Positions 1 to 12,119 of a stretch of DNA of 64,000 bases are shown one piece after another. Origin of the DNA: Stratiolaelaps scimitus (lineage: Eukaryota > Arthropoda > Arachnida > Mesostigmata > Laelapidae); NCBI GenBank assembly GCA_019614645.1, contig JABWDB010000003.1, positions 25,521,001 to 25,585,000 on the forward strand, in the 5' to 3' direction. Numbering within the stretch: position 1 is the first letter of the stretch; each line of letters begins with the position of its first letter. A program made the position numbers and the translations under genes. The notes beneath the pieces are model-generated. The model saw nothing but the letters and a program-made list of their open reading frames with translations, was not told the DNA's origin and made no database searches.

Positions 1-744
1 TAGTAAACCTATGGCAAATCTGAAGATGTCTGCAGGATTTATTCTATATATTATTCTCATTTTCACAGAAGTCGTGTAAAAAATACGTCATTTGGCGGAG
101 CTTGCACACTATCTAAATTAGTCCCCAATTATCATTTTCCCCCTTCACATTGCCAACAATAATCTCAAATCAATTTTAAGGGGAGTCACGCAACGCGACT
201 GGGAGGTGTATCCCAGGTATGTCAAGGCTGTTCTGCTATTCTATCTATACAGAGATACACGTGTGCATTAAGCGACTCACAAGGGATTCGGATGTGGAGA
301 CGCTGCTGTTGCTGACGCTGCCTCCATCGGTTCGGGTACTGCAACTACAGCCAACGATGGTCAAAGTCCAAAGTTAGGTTGTAGCAGCACTTTGGAGGTA
401 ACGCACTCCGGGCTCCATCGTATCCTTGGGATGCGACTGGGGCGACCACCGTCGCTGCCAAAGGTGGTGGATAACGGACCAGAGCGCCTGTCGGTAGCCC
501 GACGGTGAGCTGGTCATTCCGTCTAGGTTATCCTGGTCTAGGATTACTCATTTGCATATTGCTCACCCTAGATTCTCTCACCCTCTCCCGTTGAAGTCCA
601 TCCCCCGCAGAACGCCCTCGTTAAGTGCTTAGTGGCAGTAGTGCTAGTGGTGGTATGCTCCGCGGAAAGGGCACGTACATCCTTAGCGGTTGGTGTACAC
701 AAGGAGCAGCATACTTCGGGAACCATCTGACGTTTTCTGTATTG

Positions 745-762
745 TATATATATATATATATA
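745..762. repeat. (TA)n microsatellite
   Basis: Uninterrupted TA dinucleotides. A second TA run lies at 892-910. Both are simple repeats with no other visible feature. Confidence 0.9.
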
Positions 763-2021
763 TGTGAGGGGAGAAGAAGAAAGAAGCAGAGCACATATGT
801 ATTTAGTTAAGTAAGTAAGTGAGCAAGTCGGGTAGAACCTAGCTCGAGGCAGCTAGGTCACAGATGGAGCTGCGCTACTGAATAGTAATGCATATATATA
901 TATATATATACACTTACCACCTGTGTAAAGAATGAACTGCATTTCAGCACCCCCACGAAGTGGTTAGAGAGGGGAGGCAAAAAGTCGTATTAATTTCATA
1001 TGGGAGGTTCTTGACCCCGTGTAGTAGGGAACGACAAAGGTGAGCACGTCGCCAACGGCAACGTTCAACAAACGACTACGTGCTGACACGACGTGAATAG
1101 GGCAACTAAGAATGCGGCGTAGCACATGAACAGCTAGGAACTGCTAGGAATGGTCTAGGTTTGAGTGCCGGACCGATAGATTTGCCAGTAGTTTCTTTTC
1201 GGTTAAGACATACATAGATAATGCGTGAAACAGCAGCAATAACTTCATCACTGTAAGACGAGGCAATCAACTACGTACTCAAATGTGTGCTAAATGATTG
1301 GTTTGATTTGGGAACTGATCACCTGGCACTATTACCTAACTATTGTCCGTATTAATAAAACAATCGATGTTGTCACTATTAAACATTACTAATTGTGTCT
1401 ATGATACGGTTCGTGGTAGACCGTTTTGACTGTATCCGAGCCAAGCGTCATGTACAACATTCGTATATGCGTATGCTATGCGTGCTCCATTTCAGTGTAA
1501 TACAGCTTCCGATGGATACCAGTTCTCGGTAGTTCCCGCGGAATGTGTTGTGTAAGCAGCGTATAGTTACACACAAAACAAAACCGCTATTAAGTTTTTT
1601 CGTTTTCAGTTCGAGCAATCGGTGAGTCTGAGCGACAGCCGAGAGCTTTCGAGGCGCATTTTTTTACGGCTAACAGCTAAACCGAGTTGCCCAAAGTGTC
1701 TGCCAGCTGACTGGCTAACCTACGGGTCTGGGCTGTTGCGGCGTGGCTCATCAATTCGCCTGATTAATGTTGTAATGTATCACCCTGCTTCATACATGTC
1801 TCTGTGGGCCAGGCCAGAATGTATCAGAAGCCTCGGCCTGCAAACACCGTGAACGATCGGGTTGGACAGTGTACTCGAATGGTATTGGGCTGAGGCTGAG
1901 TACATGCTGCGAGAATGAACGAAGGCAAAGACGACCACAGGAATTCCTTAAGGATAAAAACTCAGCTTCTGTCGTGTGCCGCCACTTTGGGGGACACGTT
2001 TCGGGTGTAGAAATGAGCGAT

Positions 2022-2042
2022 AGAGAGAGAGAGAGAGAGAGG
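2022..2042. repeat. (AG)n microsatellite
   Basis: About ten AG dinucleotides in a row. Part of an overlapping open frame on the minus strand (poly Ser-Leu) is only a translation of this repeat. Confidence 0.9.
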
Positions 2043-2636
2043 CCATGTTGCCGCAAGTGAGTTCGTGGGCACAGCAAGGGTGAACGACACCTCGTTGGCG
2101 TTAGTTAGAATAAATGGTGGATTTTCCTTTGACAAATCTCGTCGTTCTTTTGTTCTTGTTTAAGAGAGTGCAGAGGAAATTAGTCATTTTAACCCGAGAC
2201 TTGTTGTTCACGGAAGAACACAACAATAGTGAGCTGTCGTTATATTGTTATTGTTGCTGTCATTATTATGTCACGATTGTAGACATATCATGCTTGTTGT
2301 TTTAAAGTTGAAACTAATCAGTACAATCTGACACTAATAGATAGTGTCATACATGTGCTTCAAGTGCATACATGCACTTAAAAATAATTTTCTGTAGGAG
2401 GAGGGATTGGTAGCGGTTTCACGTAAATCTAAGCTATATTGAGACCACTATATGTGTGCGCAGAGGGAACTGCTAAGAGTCTTTCATTAAGCTCTCCTAC
2501 CTCATCGAAGCGACAGGCTAGTGGAGGGTATATACGCCGTGGTAATGGATGACGCCCTTTCTGCGCTGCTGGCTGTCAGAGCCCATGAACACGTTTCTAC
2601 TTTCGATACGTTGCCCTTAGCTACGCTTACTTAGAT

Positions 2637-2672
2637 TGCTATTTTCTTTAGTTTGTGCTATTTTCTTTAGTT
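2637..2672 (+). repeat. Two-copy 17-bp direct repeat
   Basis: The sequence TGCTATTTTCTTTAGTT occurs at 2637-2653 and again at 2656-2672, a period of 19 bp. It looks like a small local tandem duplication. Confidence 0.85.
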
Positions 2673-3659
2673 AAACACGCTCGTTCTAGCTACCCTCACG
2701 TTCATTGGCATTCTCTTTTTTATGAAGTTTTGTGACGTTTTATCGAATCGTTGCACATAAAAGGCACCAGTAGTCACCGAAATCGTTACTTAAACAACGA
2801 TGCCTTTAACTCTCTATGGCTTCTTCGTGCGTTTCCTTCCGACGTATCACTATACTCAGTGCCAGTCGGAATTAAGCAATCGGCAACTAAGAGAGTACTT
2901 TCCTTCGCTTGTAGGCAATCCAAACGGATACGTTGGTTGCACGTATTCCTCTCTCTCACCCTCCCCCTCTCTTTCCCTTGCTCCTCTATCGATCAATCTT
3001 CTATCCGAACTTGTAGTTCTTATTATATGCTTATAATACATGTCATGGCTCTCAGCCAATAAAGTGTAAACTTTATCTAGTCTCTATCACTACTGCTTGG
3101 CAGGATAGCCGCTACATAGCCAAACTTTGTGGCTTAATTTAACGTCCGTCGCGGCTCCCTCGCCCACTCCGCCGTGGTGCCGCCAGATCGTGGCTATCTA
3201 ATATATCCACAGTCATAAAACGTCATGTGTGTTTACGAGCGTTTATAACCTTCTGAAATGCAACCGCCACCAACACTGAGCGCCAGGAAAGCTGCCTGGT
3301 TTACCCAATGCTGGCTGGCCTGTCTGGGGCACTGCTTGCGTTCATCTTGTGGAGGCCACTATACTAAACTCCCCGTACTCGACTGCCTTGCCTAAACCTA
3401 AAGTATTTGTCGAACGTCCCTTGATTACCTACACAGCTACCTCTTAATAGCGTCATAAGCATCTAATAACAACGATGATAACAAATCTGTCTATGCAATA
3501 TGTGAACCAATAATGATTGGTGGAGAGCATTTCGCAACATTCGTACTATTATTGCGTAAAGTGAACTGCGCAGTGAGAGCATGAAAGAAAAATAAAATCG
3601 ACGGCCGAAAGAAGGTAACAGTGCAAACGGGTTATTTCATTATTATCTAATTTATTTCA

Positions 3660-4180
3660 CTAACAGATGGTATGGGTTATAACAGGGTAACAATAAAATT
3701 GAATGGAATGAGAAAAGATAAAAATATATACAGATATGACAGCCCAAGTGGTCAGGGAGAGGTGGTTGGTCGTGACCGAGGCCAAGGAACACCCTGCTTG
3801 GCAAGTCCTGAGGTGGTACCTGGGACACGCATCCCCACAGAATCTACATCCGCAGTTTGGTCCCGGATCGTGGAAGTTCTCGGTTGAATAGGCGAGATGG
3901 TGGAAGCCGTGCACGCGTTGTGGTGCGAACAGCCCTTCCAAGGGTTTACTTGTTTAGTAGAAGCCTGCTTCTAGGTTAGAGATCTTTCTGCGGGAACCTT
4001 CGATGTATGTCCTTGAGCTCCTCCACGAATCTACGCGTAGCTGTCATTAGATGCGTTTTGGCATGTGCCGCAAGGCAGAGCACCCTGATCAGAAAGCTAG
4101 CTTTCGCTCTGTCTAGGGTCGCGGGATCGGGCTCCTTAAAGTCGCTCCAAATGAGTGGGACACCGTAGATAGCCACATCG
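3660..4180 (-). mobile_element. LINE C-terminal fragment with Cys-His knuckle, frameshifted
   Basis: Seen: two minus-strand frames that read best as one broken protein. The upstream part (4176 to 3976, 66 codons) begins AIYGVPLIW and continues through an alpha-helical, Lys/Arg/Leu-rich stretch ending RRF. After a stop and a change of frame, the second part (3941 to 3660) carries HGFHH and then a Cys/His cluster, CRFCGDACPRYHLRTC, spaced Cys-x2-Cys-x3-Cys-x3-His-x3-Cys. Known: the order YG..xIW, helical region, HGFHH and C-x2-C...YH..C resembles the C-terminal tail of non-LTR retrotransposon polyproteins, especially those I recall from tick genomes. Inference: this is the 3' end of a 5'-truncated LINE lying on the minus strand. 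An in-frame TAA lies shortly upstream of 4180, and no catalytic reverse-transcriptase motif is visible. It is a dead copy. The family assignment is from memory. Confidence 0.62.
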
Positions 4181-4273
4181 CGCCGTCCTTAAGCAAGTCT
4201 CTGACGCAATTGATATCAGCTAGTCGACCATTCTCCGATTTATTCTTATTACCACATATGCTACCTAAGGATT

Positions 4274-4296
4274 CACTAAACTACATTCTATATTCT
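4274..4296 (+). repeat. 23-bp direct repeat, copy 1 of 2
   Basis: This 23-bp sequence matches 5139-5161 at 22 of 23 positions in the same orientation. The second copy is the leading edge of the 33-bp minisatellite. The two copies bracket about 840 bp. Confidence 0.75.
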
Positions 4297-5100
4297 TATA
4301 GGGAAGCTGCACGTCCGACTTTTATTGGCGCCCGGCATCTATTCATAAATGATTATGTGAACTGCTGATCCAGCTCTCTGCACTTAATTATGTAATATTT
4401 AATACCAGGCGTCGTATATTTGTTCTATGCCAGAAGTCATAGAACACTCCAGCTGGCGTGGTTGAGCAAGGCCATCCAATTTTCCAGAGAGTAATAGAAT
4501 TCTATTTCTTCGTTCGGTAGTCGTCGCATTCGAGACTTTCATAGCACCCCATGCATATTGGATTGCGATAGGCAAGTCCCACAACAAGCGTAGCTCCCCG
4601 CTACCCTGCTTCCTCAAAGCAGGTTCACCTCGTAAAATGTCCGACTTCAAGCGGAATTTTGTGCTTCCAGGATTCGTCGAGGCGTGCTGATCTGATGAAA
4701 TTCGCGTCTCATTCGGGCCACAGGTGAACTGATGCGGGCACAGGCTGTTCTTAATGGCCACGTGAAGAGTATAATGATCCCGGAATCTACTTTCTAATAC
4801 CAAATGCAAAGCAAGTTTTCTATCCTTGATTGTAATGGCTTGTAATCTCATGCAATTAAATAGTTTGGTCCATTTGTTATTACAAGTACTGCTGTATTAT
4901 TATTCTAGCATAGTATTATTACATTTATTTGGATTCTCGTGGTGTTGTTTCTTGCACCAGCTAGTATTACTATTATTATGTACTGCGTATATATATATAT
5001 ATATATATATAATGCAAAACAGTTAAATCCTGAAACTATAGCGGTTGTAGTCTATGCTCCTTTAATTAAAATATTGCAATACCTTAAAGATATAGAATTA

Positions 5101-5124
5101 ATTATGTATATATATATACATAAT
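5101..5124. repeat. 24-bp perfect palindrome with AT core
   Basis: The 24 bases are their own reverse complement: ATTATG, an alternating TA core, then CATAAT. It lies just before the 33-bp tandem repeat. The DNA could form a cruciform, but no function is evident. Confidence 0.85.
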
Positions 5125-5142
5125 ACCTAGGGACGGAACACT

Positions 5143-5271
5143 AAACTATATTCTATATTCTATTTTCTCTTCTATAAACTATATTCTATATTATATTTTC
5201 TCTTCTATAAACTATATCTATATTATATTTTCTCTTCTATAAACTATATTCTATATATATATATATATATA
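5143..5271 (+). repeat. 33-bp minisatellite, about 3.5 units
   Basis: Units start at 5143, 5176 and 5209 (33, 33 and 32 bp), followed by a partial unit at 5241 that runs into a (TA)n tract. Each unit begins AAACTATA and ends TTTTCTCTTCTAT. The third unit has lost one base relative to the others. Confidence 0.92.
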
Positions 5272-6016
5272 CATTAGGCTACACAACACAGTGTGAAAAT
5301 AAGCGTTATGTATTGAATGATCCAACGTAAGCTCTTGAGAATGCGAAACAAATAAGGAAATATTCATGATCTATTATAGATGCAGATAGATCAGACCCAG
5401 GGCCCCGATAACATTTAGCCCTGAATATTCCGCTAGCTGTACTAGAGATTCAACTGAGCACAAAACCGAGGTCCAGATAGTTCCCCGTTGATATTCCAGA
5501 GCATTAGCGTCAAGTGTCGGCGGGTGCGTTCGATTGATGCCAGACATCTACGATAAATTCCATTTGGCTGTTAGAATTTTCTCGGACAAGAATCCAGAAA
5601 CGTTTCAAGTAGAAATGAACGTTAGTTTTCGATATATCAATCAGATCGGTGCAAGAATTCAAATTACCACAGAGATGTACCATAGCCATTTGTTGGATTT
5701 CAAAACAGACCTATTATGATTAGTCGTATGTGGTTTTTTCTTGAGCGCATCTCTGCTGAGGTTGCTCTGAAGGGCACTGCACTATTAAATAGTCCCACTT
5801 GGTTGCGTGACTTGCTGGACTCACTCACGGTTTTGGGCATGAAAAAGATTCGAACATAATATATGGTTTATACGATCATTTATAGCATATACCATAAAAA
5901 AAAGAACACGCGTTGTATAAATACAATATATTATGTTAAAATGTAAGCATTTTCCCGAACTGTTCACGAATTTTTTCATTCTTCCGCCTAAATTTGCTTT
6001 GTCCTCCAAATGTAAT

Positions 6017-6162
6017 AGTAAAGGTCTATTGGTTTATTAATGGAACTGTAATTTTTACAATGTTTAAATTCTCTTATATGTCACCAGGTCGCGGAACTCG
6101 AACCTGCAGCCTACGGCTTATTACTGTCAAAGGCGGTCCAGGGCACCGCGCTAACGGCTAAG
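6017..6162 (-). mobile_element. tRNA-derived SINE, copy 1
   Basis: Read on the minus strand, this region matches 15,521-15,671 over most of its length. Both share a head with TTAGCCGT(T/C)AGCGCGGTG, a box-B-like GGTTCGAG (plus-strand 6093-6104), then GACATATAAGAGA, then a tail with AATAAACCAATA. The head and box-B element resemble a tRNA gene and its internal RNA polymerase III promoter, and the tail is not tRNA. Box B departs from the consensus at one position here (TC instead of CC at the end). The segment corresponding to the anticodon arm differs between copies. No target-site duplication was confirmed. Confidence 0.82.
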
Positions 6163-6196
6163 ATGGACGGCTAAGTCTCTTGCTTAGCCGTCTTAA
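6163..6196 (+). repeat. Partial SINE head in opposite orientation
   Basis: On the plus strand, TGGACGGCTAAGTCTCT matches the internal head of SINE copy 2 (about 15,549-15,565), but points away from copy 1. It also forms an inverted repeat: GACGGCTAAG and CTTAGCCGTC with a short spacer. Together with copy 1 this gives a head-to-head junction. Confidence 0.6.
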
Positions 6197-9100
6197 AAAA
6201 AAGTGGCCCCGTTTTTGTATATAAATAATACATACACGTCTCAAATAAACAGTTATTAATGATAGCATTTTTTTGTATCTAAATAAGGTCATTAGAGGTA
6301 TATATTTTGGTGGCGGGTTAAGTTTAACCTAATGACGGGTTAAGTCGAACCACACTGAACTTCACGGAGTGTCAACTAGCAAAAAACTCCATTAAGATCG
6401 TCATGAACAAATAAATAACGCCACGTTTGAGTGCTGTCGCGCTGGTGATGGTTTCCGGCCAAAGCAATCGAAGCACAGAATATGCTGGACTGAGAACTTT
6501 GGTTCAAGAACGCCCTTGTTGTTTTTAGTCGAAATCCAAAAGCAACTTGACCTACTTTCATTTATTATTATATTGATTTAGCTTTGCAGGTGCATCGCAG
6601 CGCTCTGCCCAACCCCTCCTTGTTAGCTTGGTTTGCCACTGTTAACAATCAACAAAAGGGGGCTTAAATATCAGGTTGCTACTTCTATGAGAGCTGGGCC
6701 TTTCTGCCCAAGCAGGACTATTTGTACGACGCGTGCGCCGAAAACTTTGTGTCGAGAGTAGTATAATTAAATTAAGCAAGCTCCTAATCTGACTTACTAC
6801 GCAAATACGAATAGACAGAACGCGAGATACCTGCGTCTGTCTCACTATCGCGCCGACCCGCTCGTGCTGTTTAAACCCAAACGACGCCGTCCCTCGTTGA
6901 GGTTCCCACTTCGAGTCTGTCCGGCCTCCGCTGCTACACGAGCGCCTCCACTTCGGCATAGGAGAGTCTGGCCATTTCCGAGCCAGTTTGCAGTGGCTTC
7001 CGTTCTGGGTGGAGCGCTGCTGTGCACGGGCTTGTTTCTGTAAACACAGCACCCATATACGCCTATATGCCCGCCTACTGTTCCCAGTAACACGAAAGCA
7101 AATACAATAATGAGAAAGGTGGTGTCGCTATTGTAACACCGTCAAGGTTCGTATAGTTGTCACAGAGACGGGGACCATGAAGAAAAGTAGAATTGTAACG
7201 AGGGCGGTACGATGGGGAATGGTGGTTTGAAGTAACACGAAAATAGTTCCGAATCGTGGCCCGAGTTATGATACCTCAGTGTCAAAAAAGATACGGGACG
7301 AAAATGCGAGCAAGCGCTCAACGTAAACTCTCTGTTTATTGGTTGGCATTGCAGCTGACGTTTATAATAAGCTCGTTTTTGACGGTAATACACAATATTA
7401 GTAATTTGTTCAATCAAAGAAAGACTTAACTTAATTAAGATAGCGGCCTCGTTAGTGCAAAGATCCACCATCATCACTATTTCTAACTGTACAGCACTAA
7501 AGTAGCACTGCAGAAACAACCCTCAAGTTGAAAAAAGTGATAAAAGTTGTGCGAAAGTTGCCCAAATAGGCATAAAATCGGCACCTTCTTTCCAACATAC
7601 AGCTTCCTGCATATACCTACCACTATGTTTGTATGCCAGCAGTGCAAACTAGCAAAGAATATATACTGCGAATAAGTTTCAACCCCGGTAGCCGTCTTCA
7701 GGGTGAATACATGAACCGTGAGTTCGGGAGTTCCACTCCGTTAGCACGATGCGATGTATTAAGATCTACTTCTAGTAAGCCTATTAAATTAAACTCATAA
7801 GTCTTCGCTGTTCAACTCAATACAGAGCACCTCTCATCCGACTAGGTGCAGCTCGCTGCTGGCAGAATCAAAATCAGATACGCCCACCGCTCAAGCGTAT
7901 CATTATCTAACAATAACCGCACTACTACTTCTACTACTACTATTTGAGTTTAAACACCACCTTATGAATCTTCGGTGTCGCCTCGAACGCCGCCGCTGAG
8001 CACGTGGAAGTATATGGAAGTTTGTTGCTTGGAAGTTTCCAGGCGTCTCACCTGGCAGTTCTACTGAGAGGCTATTTCGCACCTAGCTGTTTGCCTGTGC
8101 ATTCCCTTTCCTGAGCATTAGGTAGAAAACTCTTTAGTATTATAGGAGGTAGTTCGTCCGCCGAAGACGGGGGTCGGTTGTTCAGCAGTCGGCCAGATTT
8201 TCGGGTATCAGCTATCAACCACCGGTAGTCCCTTCCCGCCTGAGCCTCCTTCGACGATAATTTTCTGCTCACCTCGAAATTCCCGATAGGAACAACCTGA
8301 CTTTATCAACGACTGGCCACGTTGTTGATAATGAAAGGTCAGGGTGGCGAAAGAAGCCGTTAGAACCAGAGGTGGAACAGAGCGTGACGGTGGCATAATT
8401 GAAACGGCTGAAACTTTTCTGGTTGATATAGTTCAGATAAGAAGAGCCTTCGATAGTCTAACCGGGTCAAGATGGTTAGGCCGCCGAGTCCCTTGCATGA
8501 GATTTATTTCTCACGGCCTTGTTTTCATTTATTGGGAAAGGCTGTAGAATAGCAAGGACAAGGAACTAAGGGAATGTCGTTGTTTCATTACTAAAACAAA
8601 AAGCAGTCTGGGGCATATTAAAGGAAAATTAAGATTGAATTTCAAGTCGCATTATGTCGGTTCAATGAGTAATTGCCATGAAGGAGAACGGTTTGCGGAA
8701 GTGAAGACTTCTCATATTGTAACATAATCAACAAAGAATAGATTATTTGGCTAGAGTTCGGTTCTCTATAGTTCACCGCGACTCTGCTAACAACACTAGC
8801 TAATTTTAACGAAGCGTTTGCTCACCTTCTCTATCGAAATTTCGAAAAATGACCAGTGACATGCGTATCCCCTTTACATTGCATAAACAACCGTTGAAGA
8901 ACAGTTTCGTGATATTATTATTATTATTATTATTATTAATAATTCGTGCTGCAGTTGAGGCCAAATGCATGTGTCAAGTGCATGGTATTCAAGTTGCTAA
9001 ACTTTACATTCCGAGCATTATGGTGATTAGGCGAAAGTTTCTGGCTCAAGCTAACGCGAGGTTTATAACATGTTAATAGAATGCGACTAACAAAGATCCC

Positions 9101-12013
9101 TCAAATGAGAATGGGGCTGTTAATGTGTGCAGAAGCATTATGCGGTAAATGACATTGAGCTAGACTTGGGCCCGTTGGAAGTCCGCCTGCCCCGGTGGCA
9201 ACATGATGCTAAACGAGGGAACTATCTAGCAACGCCTTTTCAGGGTAAAGCTTTATAATTCTTAGAAACTTGACGCATTTATGTGTATGACATGTTTCCT
9301 CACCGCTGTGATACGAAGGTCTCCCTAGAACAAGTTCTAACGCGTTTGGATGACTTCTGCGACAGCATCAGATCAACGTAGTATGCATACTTGGTCAAGT
9401 TTCAGAACGAATTGACTCTAGCTGATTCAATGGCTGCTTCAACTGAACAAGTAGAGTTTTGCATTTAGCTGGGAACCATAATTATAATTTGGTGGACATT
9501 CTATGGACGACAGTAGCCTCCAGACCCAGCCTGCCATTTATCTATCCGTTTGTATATAATAGCCCAATCAAGCAGATTCTTTTTTTGCGACTCTATTAAT
9601 TGATTTATTTAACTTCCCCAAAGGCGTGGAGTCACTTATTCAGTATGTCTCCAGAGTCCTCCAGGGGGCGATGTCTTTCAAGCAGGCTCCACGGTAAAAC
9701 AATATAAACAATCATCTGGAATGAAGGTGACTATTTCGTTTTTATGCTAATCCAAATCATTCGTGGTCCCAAATCGATTCTGAATAACTTGGCGACTATT
9801 AAAATTGTCTGAAACACTGCCAATGTAAACATTGCCAGCGCGTTTAGCTCTACACAATTAGATGAAGGAAACTATTTCATACGGAAAATTGATTCTCAGA
9901 ACACAGTATGTTTCTAAGGATCAGCTGGAATCTAAGATGGGTATTTCCGCACTGGTAAGAAAGAAAATTCCTATTTAACATCGCTGATATCCATATCCGT
10001 TATATATGTTGCGAATTTCCGAACGATTATTCAGGCATCGTTCGCATGAATCCGCAAACTTCGACAATTGATCAGCGTTAGAGGGCAGATCGCTTGGCTC
10101 TCCTATTTTACTCCCCTGGATTTCACAGCTTTTTATATGCACCAACAACCGGAAGCATTGTCTCCCTCAAGTTCAGCGAAGTGATTTAATTTCCATTAAG
10201 GAGAAGAATATTCATGTAAAGGACACAAATATACCACGGAGTCGTAGAACACGTTTGTTGACCTATTTTGTGATGGGAAGGTTCCTCTTTCTGGTTGAAG
10301 GCCAAAGTTCGGACATAGCCTTTCAGATTCATTTGGAATTTCCGGTGATGGATTACTCGTAATGCTCGACCAAATGATTACTTCAAATTTGCAATGCCTT
10401 AAATTCTATGTATGAGACGGACTCCTATTTGGCCAGGTGAGAGCTATTCGCTCCAATTGTTTTTTACAAGTTCCCCTGTTTTCATCTTATTGTAACAAAC
10501 TACGCGACAGGTGTGGTAAATTAAATATGATGATGATGATGAATATTCTAGTAATAAATGAATTAATGACGTTTCTGCATATTGCATCTTTGAGTTAGTG
10601 TATGACACGTGACCAAGAGAACTTTATGACATTCTGGGTATTCTGGAACTTCTAGCTGACCATGTAGTTGCCTCTAGTGCAGGGTTATACAATTTCTGTT
10701 TTGTTGTTGTTATAAACGTACTGGACATTCTCGTTGTTCTATTTCGTGACATGGTGAGCTCATCTTCACTCACTTACGCAGCTGACGTGAACTCGGATAT
10801 GACAGTAATTACTGCGATGCAATTCGTTGACATGTATGATGATATATGTTATGCTACAAAGTTGCTTAGCATATTAGTTGACATGTATTATATATTGGCC
10901 AGTATAGAAGAAATGTCAACGAGTGTGTCAGTTACACCTAAGTCATCCTATTCTTAGCTAAGAAGCTAAAGCCAGCTACGGGTGAGTAAGTTTGACGTCG
11001 ACAGTAACTGCGAAGGAGTCATCGAGACAAGCCTACTATAATACACACGTCTATTGCTATAAACGTGCCCAGCCATTTTATGGCAGCGGTATGGGTGGGA
11101 CTTCTTGTGAGGATCGTCCAGGGATTTTATTTATGCAGCTGCCCCAGTTCATGTATCTCAATACATACTCATTCAGCCTTCTCCTGAGTCGAAAAATCTA
11201 ATGCGTTCAGTCATTTCATAGTGCTTCCATAAGTTCCTGGTTCGTTTTCATCGAAATACTGATTGAGGAAGTTCTTCGAAGGAAGGCTTTCGTGGGGATT
11301 TAAATTTGGAATGGTGGTTTTTATTTCAATCCTGAAAGCACCTCGCAGATCGATTCGAAAACGCCTTTCTCAATCTTACCAGGTCCGCCATCTTGCCTTC
11401 GACTGCCACGAATTGAAAGTGGTGGTCTGGCCCTTGGTCACGTTGCCAGTTTCACAAGCGAACCACTTCCACATTTCCACTCCATCGTGGTGTGTTGCTT
11501 CATCGTAGAACTTGCCACCGCAAACATATCCGCTAGTCGGTGGTGGGTCTTTTGACTTTAAAAGCTTGCTTTTACCCTTACAATTTTTTGCTGCTCTCGT
11601 TCTTATTCGGTCGCTTGTCGAATCGTTTAATGACTTCGTTTCCGTCGTCATTTGAGATCGTAGGTATAGTCTTGTCCGTGAGGACCGTCGCGTGGGAATA
11701 AAACAATCAATCAAGGCTTACTTAAAAAAGCATTGGTGGGATTTTCAGTTAGGTTTGCCGGCCTCTAGGGATGCATACCCTGGTTTTTCGATCCATCGTC
11801 TCCTGTTTTTAAATACACGCCGAGTATGAACTTACGGAAAAAATCTAGAAAATGAATGCAATATTACGTTTGGAACCATCAAGCATTGGTTAGTCTTGGC
11901 ATTATATATATATATATAGTTTCAACCAGTGCAGTATAAAAATGGACAATGTTTGGGAGTAAATAAATTCATAATAAGCCTAAATATATTTTCCGGGCTG
12001 GCTTTAACATCAC
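6197..12013. other. Unassigned DNA, intergenic or intronic
   Basis: I recognise no gene. Open frames at 6642-7052, 6845-7093, 7160-7519 and 11376-11714 lack known domains. The last encodes a Lys/Thr-rich segment followed by a Trp-rich one and is the least obviously random of them. An ATT repeat lies at 8912-8944, an ATG repeat near 10,526-10,542 and a short TA run at 11,903-11,918. From about 9,080 to 10,740 there is no listed frame of 60 codons or more. Confidence 0.5.
8912..8944. repeat. (ATT)n microsatellite
   Basis: About ten ATT triplets. It gives a leucine run inside a short plus-strand frame, which is an artefact of the repeat. Confidence 0.9.
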
Positions 12014-12119
12014 CAACATTTAACGTCCACGGCACTACTTTTAGCATTGTTTCATAAGACGGAACCCTTTAAATGGAAAAGCAAGGCGCACACAAATGCA
12101 CCGCGCCACCGGGCTCGAC
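12014..12119 (+). repeat. Dispersed repeat family B, copy 1
   Basis: The copy starts CAACATTTAACGTCCACGG, includes GCATTGTTTCATAAGACGGAACC, and ends GGGCTCGAC. It matches the copy at 35,892-36,040 at both ends but lacks about 50 bp from the middle. It is non-coding. The family type (SINE, MITE or other) is not clear from these copies. Confidence 0.8.

Larger units (their letters stand above)
1..3659. other. Unassigned DNA, intergenic or intronic
   Basis: I recognise no gene here. Open frames are 60-105 codons long and overlap on opposite strands, and none shows a domain I know. The stretch holds short AT runs near 745-762 and 892-910, a GA run at 2022-2042, and a 17-bp direct repeat at 2637-2653 and 2656-2672. 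It could be intron or intergenic sequence. Confidence 0.6.
4181..6016. other. Unassigned AT-rich DNA with minisatellite and AT runs
   Basis: A 150-codon minus-strand frame at 4399-4851 has no domain I recognise and no clear link to the LINE tail beside it. The rest is AT-rich, with a TA run at 4987-5011, a palindrome at 5101-5124 and a 33-bp tandem repeat at 5143-5250. The 61-codon frame at 5534-5719 is also unrecognised. Confidence 0.5.

Noticed and set aside
10751..10957. YAADVN string that recalls the RT YxDD box
   Set aside because: The aspartate pair is absent and no other RT block lies nearby.
11376..11714. 112-codon minus-strand frame with Lys/Thr-rich and Trp-rich parts
   Set aside because: It was considered as a degenerate zinc-finger or transposon ORF, but only two isolated cysteines remain and the plus strand is also open.
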